From assembly GCF_003143855.1 (NCBI RefSeq), contig NZ_QFRK01000030.1, positions 1-44,088 on the forward strand: 44,088 bases of DNA, written 5' to 3'. Each line of letters opens with the position of its first letter. The stretch's first letter is position 1. The position numbers were made by a program, and so were the translations under genes. The notes beneath the pieces were generated by a model. That model saw only the letters and a list, made by a program, of their open reading frames with translations. It searched no databases and was not told the DNA's origin. Shown here piece after piece: positions 1-8,564 of the stretch. The stretch comes from Streptomyces sp. NWU339 (lineage in GTDB: Bacteria > Actinomycetota > Actinomycetes > Streptomycetales > Streptomycetaceae).

Positions 1-219
1 GAACACACCCGCGTCACGCCACTGCCGGAAGCGGTTGGAAACGGTTGACCAGGCGCCGAACTCGGTCGGCATCTCCCGCCACTGCCCGCCCGTCTTGAAC
101 CGCCAGATCACGCCCTCGAACTGCTGCCGCAGCCGCTCGGGGTACGGCCCGTACTGGCCGATCGGCAGGTACGGGCCGATGAACTCCCACTCCGCATCCG
201 TCAGTTGCACTCGCGTCAC
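1..219 (-). CDS. IS5-family transposase, N-terminal part (cut by window edge)
   Basis: This is the first 73 codons of a transposase that continues beyond the left edge. The translation (LTDAEWEFIGPYLP..., then VIWRFKTGGQWREMP and STVSNRFRQWRDAGVF) is the DUF4096 helix-turn-helix module that opens many actinobacterial IS5/IS4-type DDE transposases. The catalytic DDE domain lies outside the window. The start is GTG at 219, or a second GTG at 210 directly before the LTDAEW motif. No terminal inverted repeat can be defined because only one end is visible. Whether the element is intact cannot be judged here. Confidence 0.8.
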   Translation of the reverse strand, partial: MTRVQLTDAEWEFIGPYLPIGQYGPYPERLRQQFEGVIWRFKTGGQWREMPTEFGAWSTVSNRFRQWRDAGVF

Positions 220-548
220 ATAAAACGATCTACCGGATCAGGTCCCGCCCCAAGAGCGAAACCCGCAGATTGATCACGACCCGATACGCGCCCTAGTACC
301 AGTACGGGTACGCGCGATGGCGGCGTCGGCGGATGAACGGGACGGGCGTCGGCGGGCGAACGGGCGGCCAACGTGGAGTTGACGCGGGGCCGGGGTGAAG
401 GAGGGGCCATGAACAGCGTGTGGTGACCTGGTTCTGTTACCGCGATCACAGGGCAGGATCCCAGGCTCTGTGCTGCGTGGCACCGGGCTCCGGGGACCCG
501 GTAGCGTGAGTCGACGATTCACAAGGTCCCCCATGTGTAGGAGTCCCG
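220..548. other. Intergenic: transposon end and upstream region of the next gene
   Basis: No convincing coding region. It should contain the 5' end of the insertion element (somewhere in the first 100 bases) and the promoter of the gene at 549. A TAGGAG ribosome binding site lies at 538-543. The short overlapping reading frames here are Arg/Pro-rich GC artefacts. Confidence 0.5.
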
Positions 549-2105
549 GTGACGCAGAGTGGACAGGGCGAGGAGCCCTCGGCGCGCCCCGCGCGCGAAG
601 GCATCGTGCTGCCCTCCGACGGTGGCGAGCCCCTGCTGCCGGGCGGGTCGGCCGGTCCGGTCGCCCCAGGTGGTGTGGGCGGACAGCCGCCCGCCTCGGC
701 GCCGTCCGGCGGCCAGACCTGGGGGACGCCCTGGGGACCGGAGGAGCAGTTGCCGGCCCCGTCGCAGGGTCAGGGCTGGCAGTCCCCGCCCGCGCAGCAG
801 TGGGGCCCGCAGGAACCGGCCCCCTGGGGCGCGCAGGACCCGGCCGCGAGCGGGCACGGCCAGGGGCAGCACGGTCCGGGTCCGCTGCCGCCCGAGGGCG
901 GGCAGGCCCCGGCGTACGGCGCCCACACCTCGTACGACCCGTCCGTCCCGATACCGCCGCAGAACGGTTCCTTCTACGGTGTTCCCGCCGTCGACGCGTA
1001 CGGCTCCGCCGCCGCGGGCGCGCTGCCCGACGGGTCGGAGGGGGCCACCCAGTTCCTGCCGCCGGTGCCCGCCGCCCCCGTGGACGAGGGTGCGACGCAG
1101 TACATACCCCCGGTGGGCCCGGGGGCGCTGCCCCCCGAGATGCCCGCCGCACACGACTCCGAGGCGACCCGGTACCCGGGCCCGCCCGCGGGCAACCCCG
1201 ACGCCGAGGCCACCCAGTTCATGGCCCCGGTGACCGACCAGCCCGGGGGAGCCCCGTACGGCGCCGCACCCGGCGCTCCGGCCGACGACGGGAACCGGCA
1301 GCCGCCCGCCGAGTTCGACAATCTCTTCCGCGGCGCGGGCGCCGACACGGGTGCGGTCGGCTCCACCCAGCAGCTCCCCCGCTTCGAGCATCCGCAGCCC
1401 GCCCACACCCCGCCCGGTCGGGGCGGCGGTGGCCGGCGTGCCGCCCGTGAGGGCGACGGCGGCGGCCGGAGCGGACGCACGGGCTCACGGGTGCCGCTCA
1501 TCGCGGCGGTCGGTGTCGGTCTCGTCGTCCTGGGCATCGGCGCGGGCGCGATGCTCGGCAGCGGAGACGACAGCGGCAAGAAGCAGCCCGTCTCCGCCGC
1601 CGCCCCCACGAGCGAGGAACCCGAGGCCGAGGCGTCCCCCACCGTCGACCCGGTCCGTCAGCAGGCCGTGGAGCTGGACAAGCTGCTGGCCGTCAGCGGC
1701 GACAGCCGGACCGCCGTGATCAACGCGGTGGCCGACGTGAAGGCCTGCCGCAATCTCGACCAGGCGGCCAAGGACCTGCGGGACGCGGCCGACCAGCGCA
1801 ACCAGCTGGTCACCGACCTCTCCGGCATCGAGGTGGACAAGCTGCCCGACCACCAGGCGCTGAGCACCGCGCTCACCAAGGCGTGGCAGGCGTCGGCATC
1901 GGCCGACGACCACTACGCGGCCTGGGCCGACCAGGTGGCGGGCAAGAAGGGCTGCAAGAAGGGCCAGGCCCGCACGACCGGCCAGACCGAGGCGGGCAAC
2001 CGGGCCAGCGGCACCGCGACGGAGGAGAAGACCAAGGCGGCCTCGCTGTGGAACGCGATCGCCAAGCAGTACGGCCTGACCGAGCGGCAGCCGACCCAGC
2101 TGTGA
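549..2105 (+). CDS. Proline-rich single-pass membrane protein with extracellular C-terminal domain
   Basis: 518 residues, function not recognised. Residues 1-310 are low complexity, rich in Pro, Gly, Ala and Gln, with a spaced motif of the form EATQ(F/Y)(L/I/M)-P repeated at least four times (GATQFLPPV, GATQYIPPV, EATRYPGPP, EATQFMAPV). One transmembrane helix lies at about 315-338, preceded by a basic Arg/Gly stretch, so the proline-rich part is cytoplasmic and the C-terminal 180 residues are outside. The outer domain is alpha-helical and has two cysteines (VKACRN and KKGCKK) that could pair. GTG start with TAGGAG 6 bases upstream. The layout resembles Streptomyces membrane proteins whose cytoplasmic ATQ-type repeats may be kinase or FHA partners, but that is inference. 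Confidence 0.8.
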   Translation: MTQSGQGEEPSARPAREGIVLPSDGGEPLLPGGSAGPVAPGGVGGQPPASAPSGGQTWGTPWGPEEQLPAPSQGQGWQSPPAQQWGPQEPAPWGAQDPAASGHGQGQHGPGPLPPEGGQAPAYGAHTSYDPSVPIPPQNGSFYGVPAVDAYGSAAAGALPDGSEGATQFLPPVPAAPVDEGATQYIPPVGPGALPPEMPAAHDSEATRYPGPPAGNPDAEATQFMAPVTDQPGGAPYGAAPGAPADDGNRQPPAEFDNLFRGAGADTGAVGSTQQLPRFEHPQPAHTPPGRGGGGRRAAREGDGGGRSGRTGSRVPLIAAVGVGLVVLGIGAGAMLGSGDDSGKKQPVSAAAPTSEEPEAEASPTVDPVRQQAVELDKLLAVSGDSRTAVINAVADVKACRNLDQAAKDLRDAADQRNQLVTDLSGIEVDKLPDHQALSTALTKAWQASASADDHYAAWADQVAGKKGCKKGQARTTGQTEAGNRASGTATEEKTKAASLWNAIAKQYGLTERQPTQL

Positions 2106-2125
2106 CCGGCTCCCGGCGGCAGCGG

Positions 2126-2212
2126 CGGAGGACAGGGGAGGACAGCGGAGCGGGCCGGGCCGGTGGACGGCCTCCGTCCTCGCCCTGCCCCTCCTCACCC
2201 TGCTCCGTCCTC
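2126..2212. terminator. Imperfect purine/pyrimidine inverted repeat between convergent genes
   Basis: The left arm (about 2126-2151, GGAGGACAGGGGAGGACAGC) is a purine-rich strand that pairs imperfectly with the pyrimidine-rich right arm (about 2173-2212, ending GCTCCGTCCTC). It sits between two convergent stop codons, so a bidirectional terminator is the likely role. There is no U-tract, as is common in Streptomyces. Confidence 0.4.
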
Positions 2213-2228
2213 GCCGCGCCCCCGCGCG

Positions 2229-3536
2229 TCACACCACGTCGGCTTCGTGCAGGGTGTCCGTCACATCGATGAAGCCCTCGCTGCCGGCCACCAGCCGCCC
2301 GTCCTCGACCTTCTGCAGGGTCACGTTGGCGTTGACCAGTCGCGGGAAGCCGACGGCGGCCAGCTTGTCCTGGAACTGCCAGCGCAGGGTGGGGGTGAGG
2401 CCGCCCGTCTCGACCTTCAGCCCCTTGTTCAGCGTCCGGGTCACACTGCGCGAGCTCACCTCGTCGTCGCCGAGCGACTCGAGGACCTGCTTCAGCACCG
2501 TGTAGGCGATCCAGGTGGTCTGCACCCCGGCGTCGGCGGGGTCGATCCGGTTGTCGCCGAACGCCTCCTTCTTGATCACGTCCTTCATCGGGTTCCAGAG
2601 CGCGTCGCTCGACGCCGGGTACCAGCCGGTCACGTACGACCCCTCGTACGGGCTCGACGCGCCGCCGGACGTGTTGATCGTCGTCTGGTCGACGCTGCCC
2701 ATCACGGTCGCGGTGCGCACGTCGGGGTAGTCGGCGCGGGCCCGCCGGAAGGAGTCCATGAAGGTGCCGGTGCGGTCCCCGAGCGCGGGCACCACACAGC
2801 CCGGCGCCTCCGGGTCGGTGGTGCTGGTCTCCAGGGCCCGCTTCGACTGCCCGGCGTACTCGGTGGCCTCCTCCTCCGCCCGCTGGTCCGCGGTCGGCTC
2901 GTGACCGCCGGCGGACAGGCCCGAGTTGAGCAGCGGGGGCAGCTGGTCGCCCGCGATGGTGTCCGGCCGGATCAGGGTGACCGGCCCGCAGGAATCGGCG
3001 AGGGCGCGGCCGAGACCGGCCAGCAGCGCCGGCTGGCCGCCGTTGACGGGGTAGGACAGCGGGCTGGTGAACTCGTCGGTGGTGATGCCGTAGCCGCCGA
3101 TGTACGGGATGCCGGCACCCTCGAGGGTGGGCAGGAAGGAGTCGGCGTGCTGGCTGTACGAGCCGACGACCGCGACGGCGTTCTCCTTGACCGCGGTCCG
3201 GGCGCACCGCGCGGCGGCCACACTGTCGTTGCGCTCGTTGCACGTGAGGACGTTGAGCTTGCGGCCGTTGATGCCGCCCTCGGAGTTCACCCAGCGGGCG
3301 TAGGCGCGGGCGAAAGCGGGCATGCCGGGCTTGTTGGTGGTCTTGGTCTCCTCGGGCGCCCAGGTCATGACGGTGATCGGGTCGTCGTCGGCCCCCAAGG
3401 TGCCGGGGACGACTCCGCAGCCGGCGGCGAGCGTCATCGCCGCCAGCGTGCCCGTGGTCATGACGCCCGCTCTGAACGTCCGGGAGCGGTGGCGGGGAAG
3501 GAAACTGCTGCGAATGCGACTGCCGGTCATGCACAC
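2229..3536 (-). CDS. ABC-type solute-binding lipoprotein (branched-chain amino acid binding fold)
   Basis: About 435 residues. The N-terminus has a basic segment (RIRSSFLPRHRSR), a hydrophobic stretch and a lipobox LAAGC, so the mature protein is a lipid-anchored extracytoplasmic binding protein. The body has the Peripla_BP_6/LivJ-like pattern (AYARWVNSEGGINGRKL, AVVGSYSQHADSFLP, GAGIPYIGG), typical of receptors for amino acids, amides or urea. No permease or ATPase genes lie alongside, so the transporter partner is unknown, or the protein acts as a sensor. Start chosen as GTG 3536 because GAGGG at 3549-3545 is spaced 8 bases from it. ATG 3530 two codons later is the alternative. Substrate not assigned. 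Confidence 0.85.
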   Translation of the reverse strand: MCMTGSRIRSSFLPRHRSRTFRAGVMTTGTLAAMTLAAGCGVVPGTLGADDDPITVMTWAPEETKTTNKPGMPAFARAYARWVNSEGGINGRKLNVLTCNERNDSVAAARCARTAVKENAVAVVGSYSQHADSFLPTLEGAGIPYIGGYGITTDEFTSPLSYPVNGGQPALLAGLGRALADSCGPVTLIRPDTIAGDQLPPLLNSGLSAGGHEPTADQRAEEEATEYAGQSKRALETSTTDPEAPGCVVPALGDRTGTFMDSFRRARADYPDVRTATVMGSVDQTTINTSGGASSPYEGSYVTGWYPASSDALWNPMKDVIKKEAFGDNRIDPADAGVQTTWIAYTVLKQVLESLGDDEVSSRSVTRTLNKGLKVETGGLTPTLRWQFQDKLAAVGFPRLVNANVTLQKVEDGRLVAGSEGFIDVTDTLHEADVV

Positions 3537-3647
3537 GCACGATTCCCTCACATCGCCAACCCCGGGGTGACCCGTGGTCAACGGGTGGTGACGTGGGAGT
3601 GAATTAAGGGGCCGATGTGACCCCTGGGGAGTGGAAACGTACGATCG

Positions 3648-4148
3648 ATGACCGTGCAAGGTTCGGAGAACTCTTCCCGCCGCGGCCGCCGCTCATCCAC
3701 CATGGGCGGCATGCCACTCAACGACATGCCATGGTGGCGCTGGCGCAGCAATGTGCGCTCCGCGCTGCACATGCTCTCCGACCCCGGGTTCCAGCAGGGT
3801 GTCTGGCTGGCCGGGGTGGACGGCTACGGTGACGTCACCGACGCGGTCTACCGGCTGGTCGAGGACACCTGGCTGGACAACTGGTCCGCCGAGAAGTACG
3901 TCGGCACGATCTTCCGCGACTCCCAGGAGGCGGCGCTCGTCGACACCGCGGTGCTGCGCGTGCTGCGGATCATGCACCAGGTCGGTCCGGACGCACCGGT
4001 CACCGCCTACCTCGAGCACGAGGGATGGCCGGACGCGGTACGGGCCGCGCGGGACGCGCACGTGCGGCTGGCGGTGAGCGACGGGGAGGACCCCGACGCC
4101 GCGCCGCAGACCCTCGAGGTGCTGAACATCCTCACGCGGTCCGCGTAG
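3648..4148 (+). CDS. Conserved actinobacterial hypothetical protein (SCO4402-like)
   Basis: 166 residues, no known catalytic motif. The conserved core starts at MGGMPLNDMPWWRWR and continues with SALHMLSDP, GYGDVTDAVYRLVEDTWLDNW and VGTIFRDSQEAALVD. The many Trp and acidic residues and lack of a signal or membrane segment indicate a small cytoplasmic helical protein. I recognise it only as a family often found next to purU in Streptomyces. The true start could be ATG 3648, or the internal ATG at 3702 or 3711 where conservation begins. None has a clear ribosome binding site. It ends 46 bases before purU in the same direction, so co-transcription is likely. Confidence 0.75.
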   Translation: MTVQGSENSSRRGRRSSTMGGMPLNDMPWWRWRSNVRSALHMLSDPGFQQGVWLAGVDGYGDVTDAVYRLVEDTWLDNWSAEKYVGTIFRDSQEAALVDTAVLRVLRIMHQVGPDAPVTAYLEHEGWPDAVRAARDAHVRLAVSDGEDPDAAPQTLEVLNILTRSA

Positions 4149-4194
4149 CGGGACGACTCCTCGTCCGCGACCCGCGTGTGGGACCCTTTCCCGC

Positions 4195-5076
4195 ATGAGT
4201 GAGCAGCCCACCCGAGCAGAGGCCCCGGCCGACCAGTACGTCCTGACCCTGTCCTGCCCCGACAAGCAGGGCATCGTGCACGCCGTGTCGAGCTACCTGT
4301 TCATGACCGGCTGCAACATCGAGGACAGCCAGCAGTTCGGCGACCACGACACCGACCTGTTCTTCATGCGGGTCCACTTCTCCGCCGAGGCACCGGTGAC
4401 CGTGGACAAGCTGCGGGCGAGTTTCGCGGCGATCGGTGACTCGTTCCGGATGGACTGGCAGATCAACCGGGCCGACGAGAAGATGCGCATCCTCCTGATG
4501 GTCAGCAGGTTCGGCCACTGCCTGAACGACCTGCTCTTCCGCGCCCGGATCGGCGCGCTGCCGGTGGAGATCGCCGGAGTGGTGTCCAACCACACGGACT
4601 TCGCGGAACTGGTGGCTTCGTACAACATTCCCTTCCACCACCTGCCGGTGACGAAGGAAACCAAGGCGGAGGCCGAGGCGAAGCTGCTGGAGATCGTGCG
4701 CGAGGAGGACGTCGAACTCGTCGTGCTCGCACGCTACATGCAGGTCCTCTCGGACGACCTGTGCAAGCAGCTCTCCGGGCGGATCATCAACATCCACCAC
4801 TCCTTCCTGCCGAGCTTCAAGGGCGCGAAGCCGTATCACCAGGCGCACGCCCGGGGAGTGAAACTGATCGGTGCCACCGCGCACTACGTCACCGCCGACC
4901 TCGACGAGGGCCCGATCATCGAGCAGGAGGTCGAGCGGGTGCGGCACGACGTCGCCCCGGACCAGCTCGTCGCCGTCGGCCGCGACGTGGAGTGCCAGGC
5001 GCTGGCGCGCGCGGTGAAGTGGCACGCGGAACGCCGCATCCTGCTGAACGGGCGGCGGACGGTGGTCTTCGCCTGA
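4195..5076 (+). CDS. purU: Formyltetrahydrofolate deformylase
   Basis: 293 residues, full length for PurU. It hydrolyses 10-formyl-tetrahydrofolate to formate and tetrahydrofolate, balancing one-carbon pools. The N-terminal ACT domain (about 14-95, LTLSCPDKQGIVHAV) is followed by a formyltransferase-like domain with NHTDF, PFHHLPVTKE, the IINIHHSFLPSFKGAKPY block holding the catalytic His, and HYVTADLDEGPIIEQ with the catalytic Asp. All canonical residues are present. ATG start. Convergent with the anti-sigma gene 35 bases downstream. Confidence 0.97.
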   Translation: MSEQPTRAEAPADQYVLTLSCPDKQGIVHAVSSYLFMTGCNIEDSQQFGDHDTDLFFMRVHFSAEAPVTVDKLRASFAAIGDSFRMDWQINRADEKMRILLMVSRFGHCLNDLLFRARIGALPVEIAGVVSNHTDFAELVASYNIPFHHLPVTKETKAEAEAKLLEIVREEDVELVVLARYMQVLSDDLCKQLSGRIINIHHSFLPSFKGAKPYHQAHARGVKLIGATAHYVTADLDEGPIIEQEVERVRHDVAPDQLVAVGRDVECQALARAVKWHAERRILLNGRRTVVFA

Positions 5077-5111
5077 ACCGCCGGCCGCCCGGAAGGCGTG
5101 GAGGGTCCCGG

Positions 5112-6386
5112 CTACATCCTGCTCAGTGAGGCCGCCGCCAGGAGGACCTCACTGATGGCCTCCTTGTCGCCGACCTGCCCGGCGGCCGCCTCCCGCGGGG
5201 GCACGTGGCCCGCGGCCAGACGGCAGAACTCCGAGCCGTCGAGGGCGATGTGGGCCACCTCGTGCTCGGCGGAGCCCCGGGCGGCGGGGGAGTCCAGCGG
5301 GATCAGCCACTCCCCGCCGCCGGACCCCTCGATCTCCAGCCGCAGGCTCCGCCCCGGCGCACCGGCCGCGACCAGCCGCCGCCCGCCGGGTGCGTCCGGT
5401 CCGGAGCGGCGGCGTGCCTCCAGTACGGACGGCAGCATCCGCGCGGCCAGGTCGACCATGCGGTGCAGGTGCCGTCCGGTGGGCGGATCGTACGGGTAGT
5501 CCACCGCCTCGGCGATGTCCTCCGCGTGCACCCAGCACTCGAAGGCGCGGTCCAGCATCGCGTCGTGCAGCGGCAGTTCGAAGTCGCCGTACGGCACCGC
5601 CATCCGCCCGGCCCGGCTGCCCGTGAAGGACACGGTCCGCACCAGGTCGTGGGTCTGCGCACGCCAGGGCGCCCGTACGGAGCGGGTGGGTGGGGAGTGG
5701 GCGGCACTCCAGTACGCCTCGGTGCGGGCCGACGGGGTGGGCCGCTCGGCCGACAGGCCGCCGAGCGGGTCGTCCAGCCCGAGGGCGACCGCGACCAGGC
5801 CGTCGACGGTCAGCAGATGCGCGATGACCCCGGCGACCGTGGTGCGGCGGGTGGTCGCCTCGTCGTCCTCGTACCAGCGCAGCCGCACGGGCGCGTGCCA
5901 CTCGGTGTCGCCGAAGTCCTGGAGCAGCGCGTCCAGCCGGGCCGTCTCGGCGTCGTAGGCGGCGGCCCAGTCGGGTACGGGTATGCGCGGCGGGCGCCGC
6001 TCGAGGCAGGACTCCAGGACGCGGGTGCGCAGCCCCGGGTCCAGATCGAGGCTCTCGGGGCGCTGCAACAGCCCGACCGCGTCGCGCAGGCGCAGCGCCT
6101 CGTCGGCGCAGGCCCCGCAGTCGCCGAGGTGCTCCTCGACGGCCGCCGTCTCCTCCGGCGCGCAGGCGGCCAGCGCCCACGCGCCCAGCAGTGACTTCAG
6201 CACCCGGTGCTCCAGCACCAGCGGCTCGGCCGGCCGCGGCGCGACCCCGGCGGCGGGCTCGGGTGCCGGCGCCGGCAGGGACGGCCCGCCGTCCTCACGC
6301 GTACCGTCCGCCCCGTTTCCCGCGGCCGTGTGTGTTCCCGCGGCGGCGGTGTCGCCGTCGGACGGCTCGCAGCGGTCGTCGCTCAC
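5112..6386 (-). CDS. Zinc-finger anti-sigma factor fused to a mycothiol-dependent isomerase-like domain
   Basis: 424 residues. A Pro/Ala-rich leader is followed by an anti-sigma zinc finger at about 60-100 with the H-x3-C-x2-C signature (H86, C90, C93 in EEHLGDCGAC). From about 130 to 330 there is an MDMPI_N/DinB-like helical bundle (DWAAAYDAETARLDALLQ, GVIAHLLTVDG, ECWVHAEDIAEAVDYP), then a C-terminal MDMPI_C-like domain ending LLAAASLSRM. Its GTG start overlaps the sigma-factor stop by 4 bp (GTGA), implying translational coupling and a matched pair. The fusion suggests the signal may be a thiol or an electrophile sensed through the DinB/MDMPI domain. This is inference. The zinc finger itself is a redox-sensitive fold in related proteins. 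Confidence 0.85.
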   Translation of the reverse strand: MSDDRCEPSDGDTAAAGTHTAAGNGADGTREDGGPSLPAPAPEPAAGVAPRPAEPLVLEHRVLKSLLGAWALAACAPEETAAVEEHLGDCGACADEALRLRDAVGLLQRPESLDLDPGLRTRVLESCLERRPPRIPVPDWAAAYDAETARLDALLQDFGDTEWHAPVRLRWYEDDEATTRRTTVAGVIAHLLTVDGLVAVALGLDDPLGGLSAERPTPSARTEAYWSAAHSPPTRSVRAPWRAQTHDLVRTVSFTGSRAGRMAVPYGDFELPLHDAMLDRAFECWVHAEDIAEAVDYPYDPPTGRHLHRMVDLAARMLPSVLEARRRSGPDAPGGRRLVAAGAPGRSLRLEIEGSGGGEWLIPLDSPAARGSAEHEVAHIALDGSEFCRLAAGHVPPREAAAGQVGDKEAISEVLLAAASLSRM

Positions 6387-6979
6387 GCCGCACCCCCGAT
6401 GCCGGGAGGGGTGTCCAGCCGGGCCGTCTCGGTGTCGTGAGCCGTGGCCAGCAGTTGCAGGCCCAGCCGGAGGCGGCGGCGGGCCTCGTCCGCGGTGACG
6501 CCGAGGTCGGCGGCGGTCTGGTGGTAGTCGCGGCGCTGGAAGTACGCCTGCTCCAGCGCGGCCCGCAGCGGTACCGGCATGGCGTGCACGATGTAGTCCG
6601 CGCGGGCGGCCACCGAGGCGTGGCGCACCTGGCGCTCCAGTTCCTCCGTGTCGCCGGGGGAGCCGTGGGCGCTGTGGGCGAGCGCCGCCGTCCTGGTGGC
6701 GCGCAGCCGCTCGACGGCCAGCCGGTGGGTCAGCTCGGCGACCCAGGTGCGCAGCGGGCCCTGCTTGGGGTCGTAGGCGTCCGGGTGCTCCCAGACGTGG
6801 GCGAAGACGTCGCGCGTGATGCTGTCGGCGGCGCGCTCGTCGTCGAGGACGCGGTGGGCGAGGCCGTGCACGAGGGAGGCGAACCGGTCGTAGAACTCAC
6901 CGAGCGCCGCGGCCTCCCCGCGGGCGAGCCGCTGCTGCATCGTGCGGTCCCAGTGAGGCGGTACGTCCCTTTTCGTCAT
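6383..6979 (-). CDS. ECF-type RNA polymerase sigma factor
   Basis: 198 residues. Region 2 is seen at about 12-80 (RLARGEAAALGEFYDRFASLVHGLAHRVLDD, TRDVFAHVWEHPDAYDP, LRTWVAELTHRLAVERLR), and region 4 at about 125-180 (VPLRAALEQAYFQRRDYHQTAADLGVTADEARRRLRLGL). The start ATG 6979 has GAAGGGGG 5 bases upstream. The longer upstream extension runs through the decamer repeats and is rejected. First gene of a two-gene operon with its coupled anti-sigma factor. Divergent from the STAS gene at 7405, with the repeat array at 7191-7320 between them. Confidence 0.9.
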   Translation of the reverse strand: MTKRDVPPHWDRTMQQRLARGEAAALGEFYDRFASLVHGLAHRVLDDERAADSITRDVFAHVWEHPDAYDPKQGPLRTWVAELTHRLAVERLRATRTAALAHSAHGSPGDTEELERQVRHASVAARADYIVHAMPVPLRAALEQAYFQRRDYHQTAADLGVTADEARRRLRLGLQLLATAHDTETARLDTPPGIGGAA

Positions 6980-7190
6980 GTGGCCCCCTTCACCCCCTGT
7001 TCCTCCCCCGGCGCCCCGAGCCGGTCGTGCCCGGGTCCAGCGTGTGCCCACCGACTCCATGAATGTAGTCGGCACGTCGGAGAACGCACGCCCCTTTATG
7101 GCAATGTGCGCCCCCCGGCGAGCCACAGGTGGTAGGGAGCCACCCGCGGGCACGTCGGATGCCGTCCGGGGCGTGCCTACCCAGCCGCTC

Positions 7191-7320
7191 AGCGATCGGA
7201 ACTGACTGAAGTCAACCGGGGCCGACCGAGGCCGACCGAGACCGACTGGAGCCGACCGGAATTGACCTGTGCGGATCCGAGCAGACCGTAACCCATCGAA
7301 TTGGATCGAAGCCGACTGAA
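7191..7320. repeat. Array of thirteen degenerate 10-bp repeats in exact register
   Basis: Reading in steps of 10 from 7191, every decamer has the form NNN-GA(C/T)(C/T)G-NN: for example gccGACCGag at 7221 and 7231, accGACTGga at 7241, gcaGACCGta at 7281, ttgGATCGaa at 7301 and gccGACTGaa at 7311. Nine of thirteen match the GAYYG core exactly and the other four have one mismatch (7211, 7261, 7271, 7291). The period equals about one helical turn, so all units face the same side of the DNA. The array lies between the divergent sigma-factor and STAS genes. Confidence 0.8.
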
Positions 7321-7404
7321 ACAAGCCTTTACTGTTCGGTAACGGTTTCTCGGGTCGAGTTTCAGGGCACGGCCGGTGGGCAGCCGCGCTGCAAGGAAGC
7401 GTAG

Positions 7405-7815
7405 GTGTTTCTTCCGTTTCGGCGAGCGAAGGGCGTGGTGGTGGCCTTCAAAGTGACCGACGGGCAGCAGGGCGAGTGGGCCGTGCTCCAAGTGTCGGGT
7501 GAGCTGGACCTGGTGACGTCGCCGGTGCTGCGTCAGCGGGTGCACGACGCGGTGGCCGACGGCAGACGCAGCCTCGTCCTCGATCTCTCCGAGGTGTGGT
7601 TCTGCGACTCCAGCGGCGTCGGGGTGCTCATAGCCACCCGTCGGCTGCTGCGTTCCTGCCAGGGCAGCCTGCGGCTGATCCTGCCCGCCCACGGGGCCGC
7701 CGACGGCAGTCACGTCAACCGGGTCCTGGGCGCGCTCGGTGTCCGCCGCCTCTTCGACGTGCACCCGGACGTCCCGTCCGCGGTGGACGGGAGTTCCCGC
7801 CCGCTGTCGGCCTGA
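7405..7815 (+). CDS. STAS-domain anti-sigma factor antagonist
   Basis: 136 residues, with the SpoIIAA/RsbV fold across about 15-115. The phosphorylatable serine motif is present in VWFCDSSGVGVLIATRR, and the preceding strands read WAVLQVSGELDLVTSPVLRQRV. Family knowledge: the unphosphorylated form binds an RsbW/SpoIIAB-type kinase and frees a sigma factor. The RsbW-like ATPase at 9417 is a possible partner but is not co-operonic. GTG start at 7405 with AAGGA 6 bases upstream. A later GTG is possible. The 85 bases between the decamer array and this start probably hold its promoter. Confidence 0.9.
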   Translation: MFLPFRRAKGVVVAFKVTDGQQGEWAVLQVSGELDLVTSPVLRQRVHDAVADGRRSLVLDLSEVWFCDSSGVGVLIATRRLLRSCQGSLRLILPAHGAADGSHVNRVLGALGVRRLFDVHPDVPSAVDGSSRPLSA

Positions 7816-8041
7816 GCCGACCGTGAGCCCTCGGGGCGTCACGCGCAACGGACCTCGGGGCGCACGCGCACCACGGACGCCATGGGCGTCGCACGTACCA
7901 CGAAAGGTGGCGTGTGTCACGCGATCGTCCTGGAATTCTCCCGTTCTTGGCGCAAGTGTCGCTTCCGAATTCATGAAGCCGCCTCGCACGACGTACCCTC
8001 CGAGCGAGACGACCCTCTGAGTAAGGCGGCCTGAAAGAAAC

Positions 8042-8554
8042 ATGGTCACCAGCGAGTACGAGCGCCGGATCGCGGCCCGGTTCGCCACCTTCGACCAGGA
8101 CGGCAACGGTTACATCGACCGCGAGGACTTCAGCGGAGCGGCCAAGGCGCTGCTCGCCGAGTTCGGCACGCGGGCCCGCTCCGACAAGGGCCAGGCCCTG
8201 TACGGCGGCGCCGAGGCCTTCTGGCAGGGCATGGCGGGCATCGCGGACCACGACGGCGACCAGCGCATCACCCGCGAGGAATTCGTGACCGGCGCGGTGA
8301 AGCGGCTGCGGGACAACCCGGACCGGTTCGCCGAGCTCGCCCGGCCCTTCCTGCGCGCGACCCTCGCCCTGACCGGCCCGGACGACGACGGCGCGGTCGG
8401 CGTGGCGGACGCCGCCCGCGTCCTGAGGGCGCTCGGCGTTCCCGAGGAGCTCGCCGGATCCGCTGCCGCCACGCTGGACACGGACGGCGACGGCAGGATC
8501 GGCGAGGAAGAGGTCGTACGGGGCTTCGCCCGCTATTTCACCGTCCCCGAGTAG
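8042..8554 (+). CDS. EF-hand calcium-binding protein (calerythrin-like)
   Basis: 170 residues with a four-EF-hand architecture. Loops: 1, DQDGNGYIDRED (about 19-30), canonical. 2, DHDGDQRITREE (about 69-80), canonical. 3, near GPDDDGAVGVAD (about 113-124), which starts with Gly instead of Asp and looks degenerate. 4, DTDGDGRIGEEE (about 141-152), canonical. So three hands should bind calcium, as in Streptomyces/Saccharopolyspora calerythrin-type proteins. No signal peptide, so it is a cytosolic calcium sensor or buffer. ATG start after GAAAG. Followed 10 bases after the stop by a very strong hairpin, so it is probably monocistronic. Confidence 0.93.
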   Translation: MVTSEYERRIAARFATFDQDGNGYIDREDFSGAAKALLAEFGTRARSDKGQALYGGAEAFWQGMAGIADHDGDQRITREEFVTGAVKRLRDNPDRFAELARPFLRATLALTGPDDDGAVGVADAARVLRALGVPEELAGSAAATLDTDGDGRIGEEEVVRGFARYFTVPE

Positions 8555-8564
8555 GGCCGGTTTC

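Noticed and set aside
6980..7324. N-terminal extension of the sigma factor up to 7324
   Set aside because: It would translate the decamer array into FRSAPVGLGRPRS-type repeats. ATG 6979 has an excellent ribosome binding site and begins the sigma fold.
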